A stretch of DNA of 64,000 nt from Hydractinia symbiolongicarpus (taxonomy: Eukaryota; Cnidaria; Hydrozoa; Anthoathecata; Hydractiniidae). The DNA lies in the NCBI RefSeq assembly GCF_029227915.1, contig NC_079886.1, positions 19,260,501 to 19,324,500 on the forward strand, written 5' to 3'. Below are positions 1-22,600 of the stretch, piece by piece. Each line of letters begins with the position of its first letter. Within the stretch, counting starts at the first letter, position 1. The translations under genes and the position numbers were made by a program. The notes under the pieces are model-generated. The model had not been told where the DNA came from. It worked only from the letters and a program-made list of their open reading frames with translations, and did not search any database.

Positions 1-1820
1 TAAGTGATTAAATAATAAAAATCTTTTGCGAAGTTTTATAATACATTGCGCAAGAATGTATTGTTGATTAAATTACTTAAAGAGATTCCAGCGCGTTTAA
101 TTTAAGAAACATATGAAAAGCATTGTTCACAACTATTAAATGACTTGCACGTTTTTCTTAATAAAAGAATACAACTACAGTTTATTTTTGTAAAACAAAC
201 AGTGTATATTCTGAAATAAATACAATATCTATATTTCTTGATGAAAACATTTCCTTCTTAAGAAACCACGTAAAATAATCCTTCCGCATACTTTTTTATT
301 GAAACAAATAAAAACATTTCTATCGCCGCTTTTCGTCTTTAAACTTTTAAAATGCAATCTAAAAAAACATTTCTATCACCGTTCTTCTTTCTTAAACTTT
401 TAAAATGCAATCTGAAAAAACATTTCTATCTCCGCTTTTCATTTGAATGTTTGTTATACAAAAAGACCATGATTTTATCGTGGTTCGTGTGCACCACGCT
501 TGTTACACGAACACGATGTTAACAAACCTTTTCACAGTACTGTACGACCAAATTTTAAATATGGTTCGGCAAATGAGATGGCAAGGCTTTACATATACAA
601 TTTATATTTATTGAAGTAACTTTATATTAAAATACTATTTCTAATTCAACTCTGATAACTACTTTTATAATGTAACGCGAACAACTAAACTTTTATATTT
701 AATTGCTGCAATTAAAAATTTCAAAAGAGTTAGCGCAAAATAGATTGCTAAAATTGATCTTGCAACCTATTGTGATTAAACAATCGATTGCGTGGGGTCA
801 TTGTTTATCAGCGAGGCAATTATTTTCTAAAAAAAACAAAAGCTATTGCAATGTTGTTGTTCTGTGTAACTATTCATGCAAGTTTTGCGTCCGCGGTAGA
901 TTACATTCAGACTGTACTGTATTAAAATCCCAGCAAAATGTTGGTAATTGCGATAAAAATAAATAGTTTCCTATTGTTTACTACGAAGTAAAACCTTTAT
1001 ATCTTAATAGAAAATATTATTTATTTATCTTTACGGTAAACTATTATATTTTTGCTTTTGCTTACACACAACCTACTTAGGTTTATATGATTCTGAAAAA
1101 GTTCCACTCTCCCTTTCTTCAATCCTGAAAATGTTTTTTTCTTTCGACTTACGAAGTTATCTCAATCTACCCATATTTTGCACGATGAAAGTTATGATTG
1201 TGGATTATTTTCATTGGAGCAGTATATTTTTAGCATCACATAACAGCTAATATTTTTTTGTTCTGAAAGAAAACAAAAAGCTTGTCTCATTAAAAAAAAA
1301 AGTTTGGATAAATTTGCTCTCTTGTTTCAAACTATTAAAATAGGTGAAAAAGATGTGAAGGTGAAAAGATAAAAATACTTGAATACTCAAAAACTTATAT
1401 CCAGTAAGAATTCTTCTTGTGTTGTTTTAAAAGTTATTCAGTAAGTTATACTTGTGCTGCTTCCAAATTTATACGACAAGTTACTTGCACTGTTTCAAAA
1501 TTTGTAGAGCGAATTCTTCTCTCACTTAAATAATAAAAAAGGAAACTTTTTCATAAAAAAAAAGTTTTTAAATTTTTTTTACACAAATCTAAACCTCAGT
1601 GAAAAGTCTATTTATGGACTACAGTTTAGTTGACAATATTTTTAAAGTCTTCTGCAGCATTAAATTTATATATTTAAAATTCATACCAGAGAACAGTGTT
1701 ACAGCAAGCGTATTCTACACTGTCTTTATCATTTTTCCGAAAATGGTATAACTTTTTTAGGCAGAAGTTGATGCCATTTACATTCACCCTTTTAATAAGT
1801 TATTACGCCTTGTGCAATAC
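1..1820. other. gene-poor AT-rich stretch
   Basis: I see no coding exon with a recognisable domain here. The stretch holds short homopolymer runs and a short imperfect direct repeat at 314-440 (three copies of a motif around ACATTTCTATC followed by CGCTTTTC-like sequence). Open frames are short and have biased composition. Confidence 0.5.
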
Positions 1821-1854
1821 AATTGTTTCTCTAGAGGCAGGTTTCCACTTAAAC

Positions 1855-2045
1855 GAACGTAGTTAAATTGATCAAATTTGCAATGATTGTTTTACCTTTT
1901 GTGTATTGATGGGTCCTTGCTGACATCAGCAAAAACTTTAAACGCATATTCTTTAACTTTTTGTTAAATGTATATACACGTATATACATTATTTTGATCA
2001 GAGTTTCAAGCTCTCCACAATAGATGCTACTCATTAACAAAACTC
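1855..2045 (+). repeat. old dispersed repeat fragment (Helitron-like family 2 pieces)
   Basis: This stretch shares word-level similarity with copies near 47.2 kb and 63.5 kb. It has a segment reading TTGATCAGAGTTTCAAGC followed by CTCCACAATAGATG, and a segment reading CTTGCTGACATCAGCAAAA. The order of the two pieces differs from the other copies, so it is probably a rearranged remnant. Termini are not identifiable. Confidence 0.35.
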
Positions 2046-2049
2046 TAAA

Positions 2050-4030
2050 AAAAAATTTTATGTGGCCCTAGCTACATGTTAATCACGTGGTTCCACGCAA
2101 CCAGATAGGTGGCCAGGTGGCCATCAGTCTAGTCTAGTATAAATTGGACAGTGCTGACATCATGAAAATTTAAATGATGGCTCTTTGTCATTTTTCCTCC
2201 GCCTTCCACTGGCGTAATGGATTCTGTGATTTCACCTTTCTCTGTAACTTTCTCTTTTCACTGACAACAGTGGGTGGCTTTGAAATGATATCCTGAGCCT
2301 TACCTCCACATTACCATTTTTACAAGCACCGCGTAGTGCCGGTATGGCATTTTAATCTATTGCTATCTTTGTAATTATTCATTATATACAAAACAAACCT
2401 ATATTATTATGAAACTAGACAGGCTTAAGAACATTTTCCTTAGGTAATTCAGGTCACTACGTTTTCCTAATGTCATGTCTGTTATTTGAGCTTTCGAAAA
2501 AGGTACATGTTGATGTTTTAAGCAGCTACTAACTCCATCTGGGACAACTCAGCAAGTAATGCAACCAATTATAATCATAAAATTTAAAAATAATTCCAGT
2601 GCTCCTCTGGGTGGAAAACTCTTTTATTTTATTCTTTTATTTAAATCTAAAATAGTGGAAAAAGCCCCGATTTAAATTAAGTGCTAATTACCATTGGATG
2701 TTTTATGCAGGTTATCCGTTAAAATCTAAATCGTACACCGTTACCTACGCGGTAGTTTCTTGACTCGGGTATTTCCTTTTTTGTCCAAAAGCCACGTTAA
2801 GGAGGTCCACCACCAACTGCACTTTCGATTTCTATTTTAAAAATTTTCGCGCATATGTTGCTAAGAAAAGCAAAGTAGAGATACCGTATCCATTACGATC
2901 TGTTTGGACTAAAACTAATTTGTCAAACTGAGAAATAAACACCAGACAAACAAAACAACTCATGCAAAACATAGTGATGTCTTTCCACACGCCTTTTATG
3001 CTGATCGTAATAATTTTAATATTTTTCCTATCTTTAAAGCTTTTATTATCTGTAGCGAGGAAGACTAAAGAGATGTTAACAGGTTGCAGTCTGTCCTACC
3101 CCCCCCCCCCCCCCCCCCCCGCACTAATAGCAGCTAACTAGAGTAGCTAGGTACAGCTCATGTTCTATCTCTTTGGGCTGATTTCAGACGATGTTGTCAT
3201 TTTGTGTTCTAGAAAAATACTGAATAGCTATCTATCTACTTGACAATATATTGATTTTCTTTTTATAAATAAGGGTTAAAGGGAAATATAAAGCTTAAAG
3301 GGAAAATAACAAAATTATTTTTTGATAAATATATTGTCAAAAATGGGTGGTATATTTCAAAAAATAAAGAAGTACATCTTAGTTATGTCTTGGTCATGAA
3401 TGGCGTGCGATCACATGCGCACGCCTCCGTACACGCCATGTGAAATTTGGACGTGCTCTTTATCACACGCCTTGTCCTACTTCGTATACACGCCAAGCAG
3501 AACTGAGCCATTTTAGAGTAATCCCTTACCCAAACTTTACCCAATACATGTTCTTCCGCGTTAAATGTATTTCTAAAATGTATTTCTATTAAATACCCAC
3601 CTTCATTAAAATTGCTGACGTGAGATACATTTCAAATGTTTTGCGTCGGCATTGTGTCGACAATATTTTTTTTGTTTTTTAGCTGGCAAAAAATTTCCTT
3701 AAGACGATGACAAATGGAAATGAAGTACAAGTCCTATTGACCTATACCTTCCTGATGGTTACTTCTTAAGTTAATAGTTCTGTCCCAACTATAGCTGTCT
3801 ATGTTTTAGAATAAACTGATTAGGAAGTAAGTTGTATATGTGCTATTTACGAACTGAACGTCAGGTCATCATTAAGTTGAATCTCGCAAAAGTCGCTGGT
3901 GACATGCTTCGAAAATGCTTGCCACAGCCAAATTGTTTGTCCAGCAATCACAAATATTTACCAAAGTTTTCCTCACTGCTGTTGTGATACTAAAAAAATA
4001 TTTCTCATTCGTCAGGAAAATCGCGATAAC
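2050..4030. other. intergenic, no gene recognised
   Basis: No exon is recognisable. The stretch contains a run of 22 C residues at 3099-3120 and, at 3398-3495, a cluster of GCGTG/CACGC words in otherwise AT-rich DNA. Both look like simple-sequence or repeat-derived features rather than coding sequence. Confidence 0.5.
3099..3120. repeat. poly(C) tract
   Basis: An uninterrupted run of 22 C bases, so poly(G) on the minus strand. It is unstable in replication and sequencing, so the exact length may be unreliable. Confidence 0.95.
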
Positions 4031-4063
4031 ATATGTGACTGTCCAGGGGAATTTGATAACAAA

Positions 4064-4230
4064 CACTTAGCGTTAATTAGCGTTTAAAGCGTTATATAAT
4101 GCTTTAACGCTAACATTTAACCCTATATAGCGTTAAAAATGCTAATGCAATTTTTTTTGTAATGATACTAACGTTAAGACGATAATAATAATTCGCGTTA
4201 AAACAATGCTAATAACGTTATAAAGCATGA
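4064..4230. repeat. cluster of AGCGTTA / TAACGCT words in both orientations
   Basis: The words TTAGCGTTA, AAAGCGTTA, TTTAACGCTAAC, TAGCGTTAAA and ATAACGTTAT recur within about 170 bp in alternating orientation, which would allow several nested hairpins. There is no coding potential. It may be the heart of a small inverted-repeat element or simply a decayed tandem repeat. Confidence 0.5.
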
Positions 4231-4822
4231 TGACGCCATTTTGATTTTTCATGTGCTGGCAAAATTTGTTTTTTAGCAAATGTCAAATAATGCGAACAGA
4301 GCTGAGACCTTTCCTGCACGACTGACTCCCTCGTAGCTTGTTTCGAACTTTGACGAACAAAATGTCCAATAGATTTCGGTCTGTGGTCAGACACTTTTAG
4401 ATCTAAGAATTATGAAATAGTCCTGGTCCTTTTAATCCATGAACAAGCCTATTCATAGCCGACCTGACCATCTTAGCTAGTTTACTGTCTCCTGACTTAG
4501 TTAAAAGAACTAATATAGACATAGATAATATAGAAATCTATCCATGTGGTTCTTAACTAATGCAGAGGTGAATGCCGACGGGCTCAAATGCCTTAGGCTC
4601 AAATCATTGCGTTTAAAAATAAAACAAATTTACATTTTACCACAAGATAGAACATTCCACAGTTCCGGATTCTGTTTCAATTCTCTCTAAATGAATATTT
4701 TTGTTACTTGCAGTCTTTTTGTTGTCATATATTTACAGCAAAGTGGTATTTTGACATTACAGCCCTGTTCATAAACACATTCAATAAATAATGACAAAAT
4801 AAGGCTGAAGTTTGAAGTTATA

Positions 4823-4930
4823 CAACCTTGTTCCCAGTGCCTATTTTCTCTTTTTCATATATGCTTCGCGAGACAAACATCTCTCTGTCTGGAATTTAGA
4901 AATTGAGACAACAGGCGCTGGCAATGAGGC
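4823..4930. mobile_element. MITE-like palindromic element, copy 1
   Basis: The left end CAACCTTGTTCCCAGTGCCT and the reverse complement of the right end TAGCCTCATTGCCAGCGCCT agree at about 14 of 20 positions, giving a short inverted-repeat element of about 108 bp. The core word (T)CCCAG(G/T)GC recurs in two further copies within 600 bp. It has no coding capacity. The superfamily cannot be set because target duplications are unclear. Confidence 0.45.
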
Positions 4931-5131
4931 TAGAAGTTGTGTTCTTACTACTGAGCTAAAAAATGCTCCCAAAATAAGGACAGCCAGCTGTCAAACAGAT
5001 TTGTCTGATTCTTGTAAAAGGTGTGTATATACTCAATTTAACAAATATTGTGGCTTAAAGTTCTAATTCAGAAAGATTGTATGATAATCATACAATCATA
5101 TATGTTCACGTTTCTTTTTTAGTAACAAGCT

Positions 5132-5242
5132 GTCGACCTCTTTCCCAGGGCTCTTTTACTTTTGATATTGGCACAATGTTCATTTTCTTGTGCACCATCC
5201 CAATTTAGAAAAATAAAAAGCAGCCCTGAGGTTGAGGTTGAC
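5132..5242. mobile_element. MITE-like palindromic element, copy 2
   Basis: The left end begins GTCGACCTCTTTCCCAGGGC. The right end, reverse complemented, begins GTCAACCTCAACCTCAGGGC. The ends agree at about 16 of 20 bases and enclose about 70 bp of AT-rich sequence. It belongs with the elements at 4823-4930 and 5323-5390. Confidence 0.5.
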
Positions 5243-5322
5243 AGGCCCAACATTTTATTTGTATTCTTCACTTGAATAGTTCCATCTTCCTTAAAGAATA
5301 TGATTTTACTGAATGTGACAAG

Positions 5323-5390
5323 GATGCTCCTCTCTAGGGATTTTTATTGTTTGGATATAATATAAAACCCCTGGGGACGAGTTTGGGCAA
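5323..5390. mobile_element. MITE-like palindromic element, copy 3
   Basis: A short inverted repeat. The left arm is TCCTCTCTAGGGATTTTTAT. The right arm, reverse complemented, is TCGTCCCCAGGGGTTTTATA. It shares the CCCAGGG core of the two neighbouring elements and is the shortest and most degenerate of the three. Confidence 0.4.
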
Positions 5391-5394
5391 CAAG

Positions 5395-6255
5395 ATGCAA
5401 ACCTAAATCTTGGCTGATAAAGATTTCAGTGGATTGCCTTCTACTGTAAGTCTATACAAATCCGCTACGTAACACGCATAGAGCTGAAAACCGTCAATGT
5501 AAAATGTTGTGCAGAGTACAAACAATTAAAACAAAAAGATTGCTGGTAGGAATAATATGTTGTATATTACACAAAAATTGTAGTACTCATCCCTTGTATA
5601 AGTGATTGTTTCTTTTAGTAGACTTTATTGGCTGCAGAGAAAACAAGGAGGTTCTTAATAATTTGTATTATACTCACTTTTCTGATCTTATTTGTGAACA
5701 TTAACAACACCAGATTTAGCTAAGTTCTTTTGAGGTTTCAATGCTGCCTTCCACCACTTGCAGTTTTTACCTTTTTTAATGTACACACTTACTGAAGAAA
5801 TTTTAAAGCAATGATTTTAGTAGTCGTGTTTAAGTTTTTTAGCTGCCCAGCCTTCTTTTTTGTTTTGTATTGTTTTTTTATTATTTCCAATCCCATTTGT
5901 AAAATATGATATAAAGCCACTTATTTCTAGTCTTTTGAAGCTGATTGATGTTAAATTTCTTTTTGTATATATGCCATTAAAACTGATTTCAAATATGCTT
6001 TTAAACGTGGGTGATACATGTCTTTCTCTTACCTTGCTCTAATAATGTTAAAAAATAAAATAAAAATATTACTCAAACAGTAAGGATTTATAATACATTT
6101 CTTCAATTTTTAAAAATGTTGCAAAATTTCTTGCCTCTTTAGGCCAATCATGGTAGTTCTTTTGGAGGAGACACTATGTTGCTACTCTAAACAAGCGGTA
6201 AAATCGCAAGTTATTTCTTCGTCATTGTCTACAAATCACTAATCTAACCTTTATT
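5395..6255. other. upstream region of the SLC5 gene
   Basis: AT-rich sequence with no recognisable exon. It should contain the promoter and outron or 5' UTR of the symporter gene, but I can point to no convincing TATA box or transcription-factor cluster. Confidence 0.4.
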
Positions 6256-6269
6256 ATTTAGTAAATAAA
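6252..6269 (+). promoter_or_regulatory. splice acceptor and 8-nt leader before SLC5 ATG
   Basis: A pyrimidine/A-rich tract ending TTATTATTTAG puts an acceptor AG at 6260-6261, leaving only 8 nt before the ATG at 6270. It is either the end of a 5' UTR intron or a site for spliced-leader trans-splicing. Similar acceptors precede two other genes in the window. Confidence 0.55.
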
Positions 6270-18642
<12,373 letters not shown>

Positions 18643-18754
18643 ATCTGTTTCATCTCATTGTATTTTCCACGCCGTTAGTTCAGATTAGTGACAGAAGACT
18701 TCCAATAGAAGTTTTGCTTTATTGTATGCTGTCTAAAATAAAATATTATTTTAC

Positions 18755-18866
18755 TACCTGCCTGATTCATAAATACCAAATGCGATATATTTTTATCCAC
18801 TTTGTTGCGACGGTGTAAATGTAAAGGGCGGGCGAACCCGTGGATTTTTCCACGTGCAACGACTAG
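18755..18866 (+). mobile_element. Helitron-like unit 0 (5'-truncated), first of array
   Basis: Contains the family words CCAAATGCGATATAT and GGGCGGGCGA, then a hairpin (CCCGTGGA / TCCACGTG) and the terminus CGACTAG followed by T. The TCTCTATAA start is missing, so this is a truncated first unit. It begins just downstream of the SLC5 poly(A) signal. Confidence 0.7.
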
Positions 18867-18990
18867 TCTCTATAATAATAACCGTCGTCTGTCTGTTTGT
18901 GCGTCTATTTGTCTTTTTGTTACAAAAACACGAAATGTGATATATAAATGACGGGCGACCCCGTGGATTTTTTCACGGGTTAACGACTAG
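18867..18990 (+). mobile_element. Helitron-like unit 1 of tandem array
   Basis: Starts TCTCTATAATAATA, has a short GTCTGTCTG tract, and ends with a CCCGTGGA...TCACGGG hairpin, seven bases, then CTAG before T. This is the rolling-circle (Helitron) terminus pattern: 5' TC, and a 3' hairpin before CTRR. It is 124 bp long and internally deleted relative to units 2-4. Confidence 0.75.
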
Positions 18991-19164
18991 TCTCTATAAT
19001 AATAGCCGTCGTCTGTCTGTCTCTGCGCGGACCCCCCGCTGAGTTAGAAAATCGTGCTACGGAAACACGAATATCAAATGCGATATATTCTTATCCCCTT
19101 TGTTGCCACGGGTAAATTTAAAGGACGGGCGACCCTGTGGATTTTTCCACGGGTTAACGACTAG
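18991..19164 (+). mobile_element. Helitron-like unit 2 of tandem array
   Basis: A 174-bp unit abutting unit 1 with no spacer. Starts TCTCTATAATAATAG, contains GTCGTCTGTCTGTC and GGAAACACGAA, then GGACGGGCGACC, the stem CCGTGGA / TCCACGG around a T loop, and ends CGACTAG before T. The middle segment (CGCGGACCCCCCGCTGAG) differs from units 3 and 4. Confidence 0.8.
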
Positions 19165-19348
19165 TCTCTTTAATAATAGCCGTCGTCTGTCTGTCTGTGT
19201 GTCCGCGAAAGCCGTGTCCCGTAACGGAAACACGAAATTTTTAAAATGCGCATCAATACCAAATGCGATATATTTCTGTCCACTTTGTTGCAATGGGTTA
19301 ATTTAAAGGACGGGCGACCCCGTGGATTTTTCCACGGGCTAACGACTA
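19165..19348 (+). mobile_element. Helitron-like unit 3 of tandem array
   Basis: A 184-bp unit. Starts TCTCTTTAATAATAG, then GTCTGTCTGTCTGTGTGTCC, GTAACGGAAACACGAAA, GGACGGGCGACC and the hairpin. The junction with unit 4 reads CGACTA directly followed by TCTCT, so the terminal G is lost here. Confidence 0.8.
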
Positions 19349-19528
19349 TCTCTTTAATAATAGCCGTCGTCTGTCTGTGTGTCCGCGAAAGCGGCGTCCC
19401 GTAACGGAAACACGAAATTTTTAAAATGCGCACCAATACCAAATGCGGTATATTTTTGTCCACTTGTTGCAACAGGTTAATTTAAAGGACGAGCGACTGC
19501 GTGGATTTTTCCACGGGATAACGACTAG
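19349..19528 (+). mobile_element. Helitron-like unit 4 of tandem array
   Basis: A 180-bp unit nearly identical to unit 3 over TCCGCGAAAGC, GTAACGGAAACACG and AAATTTTTAAAATGCGC. Ends with the GTGGA / TCCAC hairpin and CGACTAG before T. Confidence 0.8.
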
Positions 19529-19654
19529 TATTCATAATAATAGCCGTATTTTGTCTGCCTGTCCGCAAGATAAGTGTTGTGCAACGGCCACACGAATTAG
19601 CGTGCAATTTAAAGACGGACGACCTCGTAGATTTTTCCACGGGTTAACGACTAG
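19529..19654 (+). mobile_element. Helitron-like unit 5, last of array
   Basis: A 126-bp unit with a decayed start (TATTCATAATAATAG), a shortened GTCTG tract (TTTGTCTGCCTGTCCGC) and a decayed hairpin (CTCGTAGA / TCCACGGG), still ending CGACTAG before T. It is the most diverged copy. Confidence 0.7.
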
Positions 19655-19659
19655 TCCAT

Positions 19660-22600
19660 TATATTTTTCTGTAATGTATTTAGGACAACAATGTGCTACT
19701 AATGAGCGATATGTAACTAACACGATTAAACTCATCATCAGACAAATCATAACCCGTTGTGTTTATGTTGGTATCTCTTCAAATGTCTCACTATCAATAT
19801 TTACATTAACAGCGAAGATAGTAAGGGTCTCGTGACAGTTATATTTAATGCATGTGGTTTTTATTTATTTTAATTAATTGCACTAACTGGTAAGTCATAA
19901 ATTTTGCATAAATTACTTGCAGTGGAAGTTACCCTTGTATTAGGAACATTTGAAATGATAGAAAAGTTCCTTAAATATACTGGATGTCCATGATTTATTC
20001 AATACAAGTACTTACCTTGCTTTTAACTCAAACTTTCTAATAAATTAAACTTTGGCCTTTTGGAACTGCTAGCTACTGATATCCTTCGAAATTTACATAA
20101 AAAATGTAAGTTTTTTTTACAAAGCCAGTGTGATCAACAAATTTTTTCAGAGGTATTAATTACCTTCTTAAAGCTAGTAACATAGCATTTTTTTTTTACC
20201 AAATACAGCTCCTCGTGTTGTCTCTGTTCCCTTGTCAAAACAAACTTGTGATTTACTAATAGTTAATATATTTTACAGACCGTATCTAGTTTAACCGCCA
20301 AAAAGAATACCGAAAAAGATTTTTTTTTCTTTTTTAGAAAATAAAAATAAAAAAGGAGCAAATTCATCATAAAAATTTAATTATTCATAATCAGGTGTCT
20401 ACAAGTCTATATGGTTCTAAATTGTGTATAATTTCTTGCATCTTAAACTTTTGAGTGGACCGTTTATTATTTGTGAATTTGTGAGAATTAAGCTTATTGA
20501 ATGGCTTCGTAGCCCCTTTAATCACTAATGTATATTTTTGTTGCTTAGATAGATTATTAAAAAAATTTATATGGGTGCACAATATTTTTGTGGTAGAGTG
20601 GAATATTTTTAGATTGTATATTTTTACAATTTTTATTTTTGTAAACAAAGCATTTAGAGTGTTTTTGGAATGTAGTCGGGCGTAGACGAAAATAACAAAA
20701 CTGCAAAAAATGTTTTAAAGATTCTACGTCATCCTCATAAAGGGTTATACTTTAAAATAAGTTAAAGCTCACCTCCAACTCCCATATAACTTAGTCTTAA
20801 TATGTTATTATCTTATTGATAACATGCAAAAAAGTATTTGTTTCGAAAATATGTATTGCCTAAAACGCAAGCTTCGCCGTAAAACTTGTGTTTTTTTCCC
20901 ACCTAGGTCACTTTTTCTGCGTCATGATGAAATGGTTTTTTGTTCAAACTTATTTCGTTGCTCAGGAGTGAGTAACTTATATGAAAGGACTAAACAAGTT
21001 TTTACAGCCGCTATATCCCCGTTTAGGTTTCCAGCAACTTTATTTCGGTTGGAGCATTAACTTTAACCTTAAAACTTGAAATTTTATCACCTTTGTCGAT
21101 ATATCCATAAAAGTTCCATTTAAAATTTGGATCATTTTGCTGACGAGCAACGTAATGACGTTAACATTACTCGATATTTGCAGCTTCACGTGGAAGCTTC
21201 TATTCAGGACAACAATCGGATTTCATAACAACTAGCTCGTTTAATCTCTTTGTACTTTCTTAAAAAAGGTCAGGCAAAAAGAAATTTTTTCTTTGTTGTA
21301 TAAGTGTTCTGAGAATAAGTTATTATAAATTGGGAGGTAAGGGCGGTTTATATGGAGGCGGTGTAACGCCACAAGCAAGCAGGTTCAATCTCTATACCTT
21401 TGGGTTGTTTTAATTTTTTGTTTCAAAAAAGAAAATATGTCCCGGTAGTCTCGCAATGTGAAATCAAGACAAATGATCAAATGCATAAAGAGACCACTGC
21501 GTAGCTTAATTAGGTTCATAGGTTATCAGTAAGAAGTAACTAATTTTCCGAAGCAATGGCTATTATGTTTTATCAATATAATATTTTACTACATTAAACT
21601 TTTTTTCAACAATTTTTAAATTCCTTTTTATGTATCTGACTTTTAGTTTCTCTTAAAATTATTTGAAAAAATATAACAATGTGCGTTGAGTTCATAAGTG
21701 TATATTTATTGCCATTATTTATTGCAACCATTTTAGAAAATAATAATAAAATCGTAGCCTGGGACAAAATTTAATTTCAGATAAACTTATTTTCGTTCGC
21801 ATTTTTTTGGGGGTATTTTGGCTGACCAATGACTGAAAGGAAAACACGCACCTGAAAGTTGTCAAAGTTTATTTCACATTGTTCATAAAGGAATTGTACA
21901 AATCCAAGTATATTTTAGGTTATTTAGTTAGACCTAAAACTGTACTATTTTCGATGACGTCGTTGTGCCCGGTTTTTCGGATCTTTTCAGGTCATGGAGC
22001 GCATTGTTGCATAATGCAGGCTTTGTGGAAAGTATCGCTGGCAACAATTTTGATGTGCATTCATGAAACAAATTTGATTGCGATTTTTCCCAAAATTTTA
22101 AATATTCATGGGTTTTCGCTGAAAATTTTTCGTTGGCGACATTGGGCAATGCAAAATGGGAACCTTTGACTTCTATTCTAATATCTGAAAGTTGTGTTAA
22201 CGAGTTATGGCTAATAGGCAGCATTCAGCCTTTGCTGCAATACTGATCAGTTTACTTCCTCTTCTTTACTGCCTCTTGAGGTTAATCAACGTAATGCGTA
22301 TCACAGCTTAGTAACAAATCAAAAATCAAGTATAATAAATTTCTCAAAAATTATCCTGTTACTTACCTTTTTTCACTTGATTATCGAATAAAGATATTCT
22401 ATAATTTTGTAAAAAATGTTACAAAACTTACTTTAGGGATTCTTTAACTTTTGCCTACTTTTGCGAAACTTATTTTTGCAAATAGTTTAAGTAGCAAAAA
22501 TTTATTCCGTGAAGATAAGTATCAATTTGTGAACTTTATAAACAATTTTGTCCAACATTTTTTTCATGAACATCTTGCTGGCTATAGCAAACGCTGTCTA

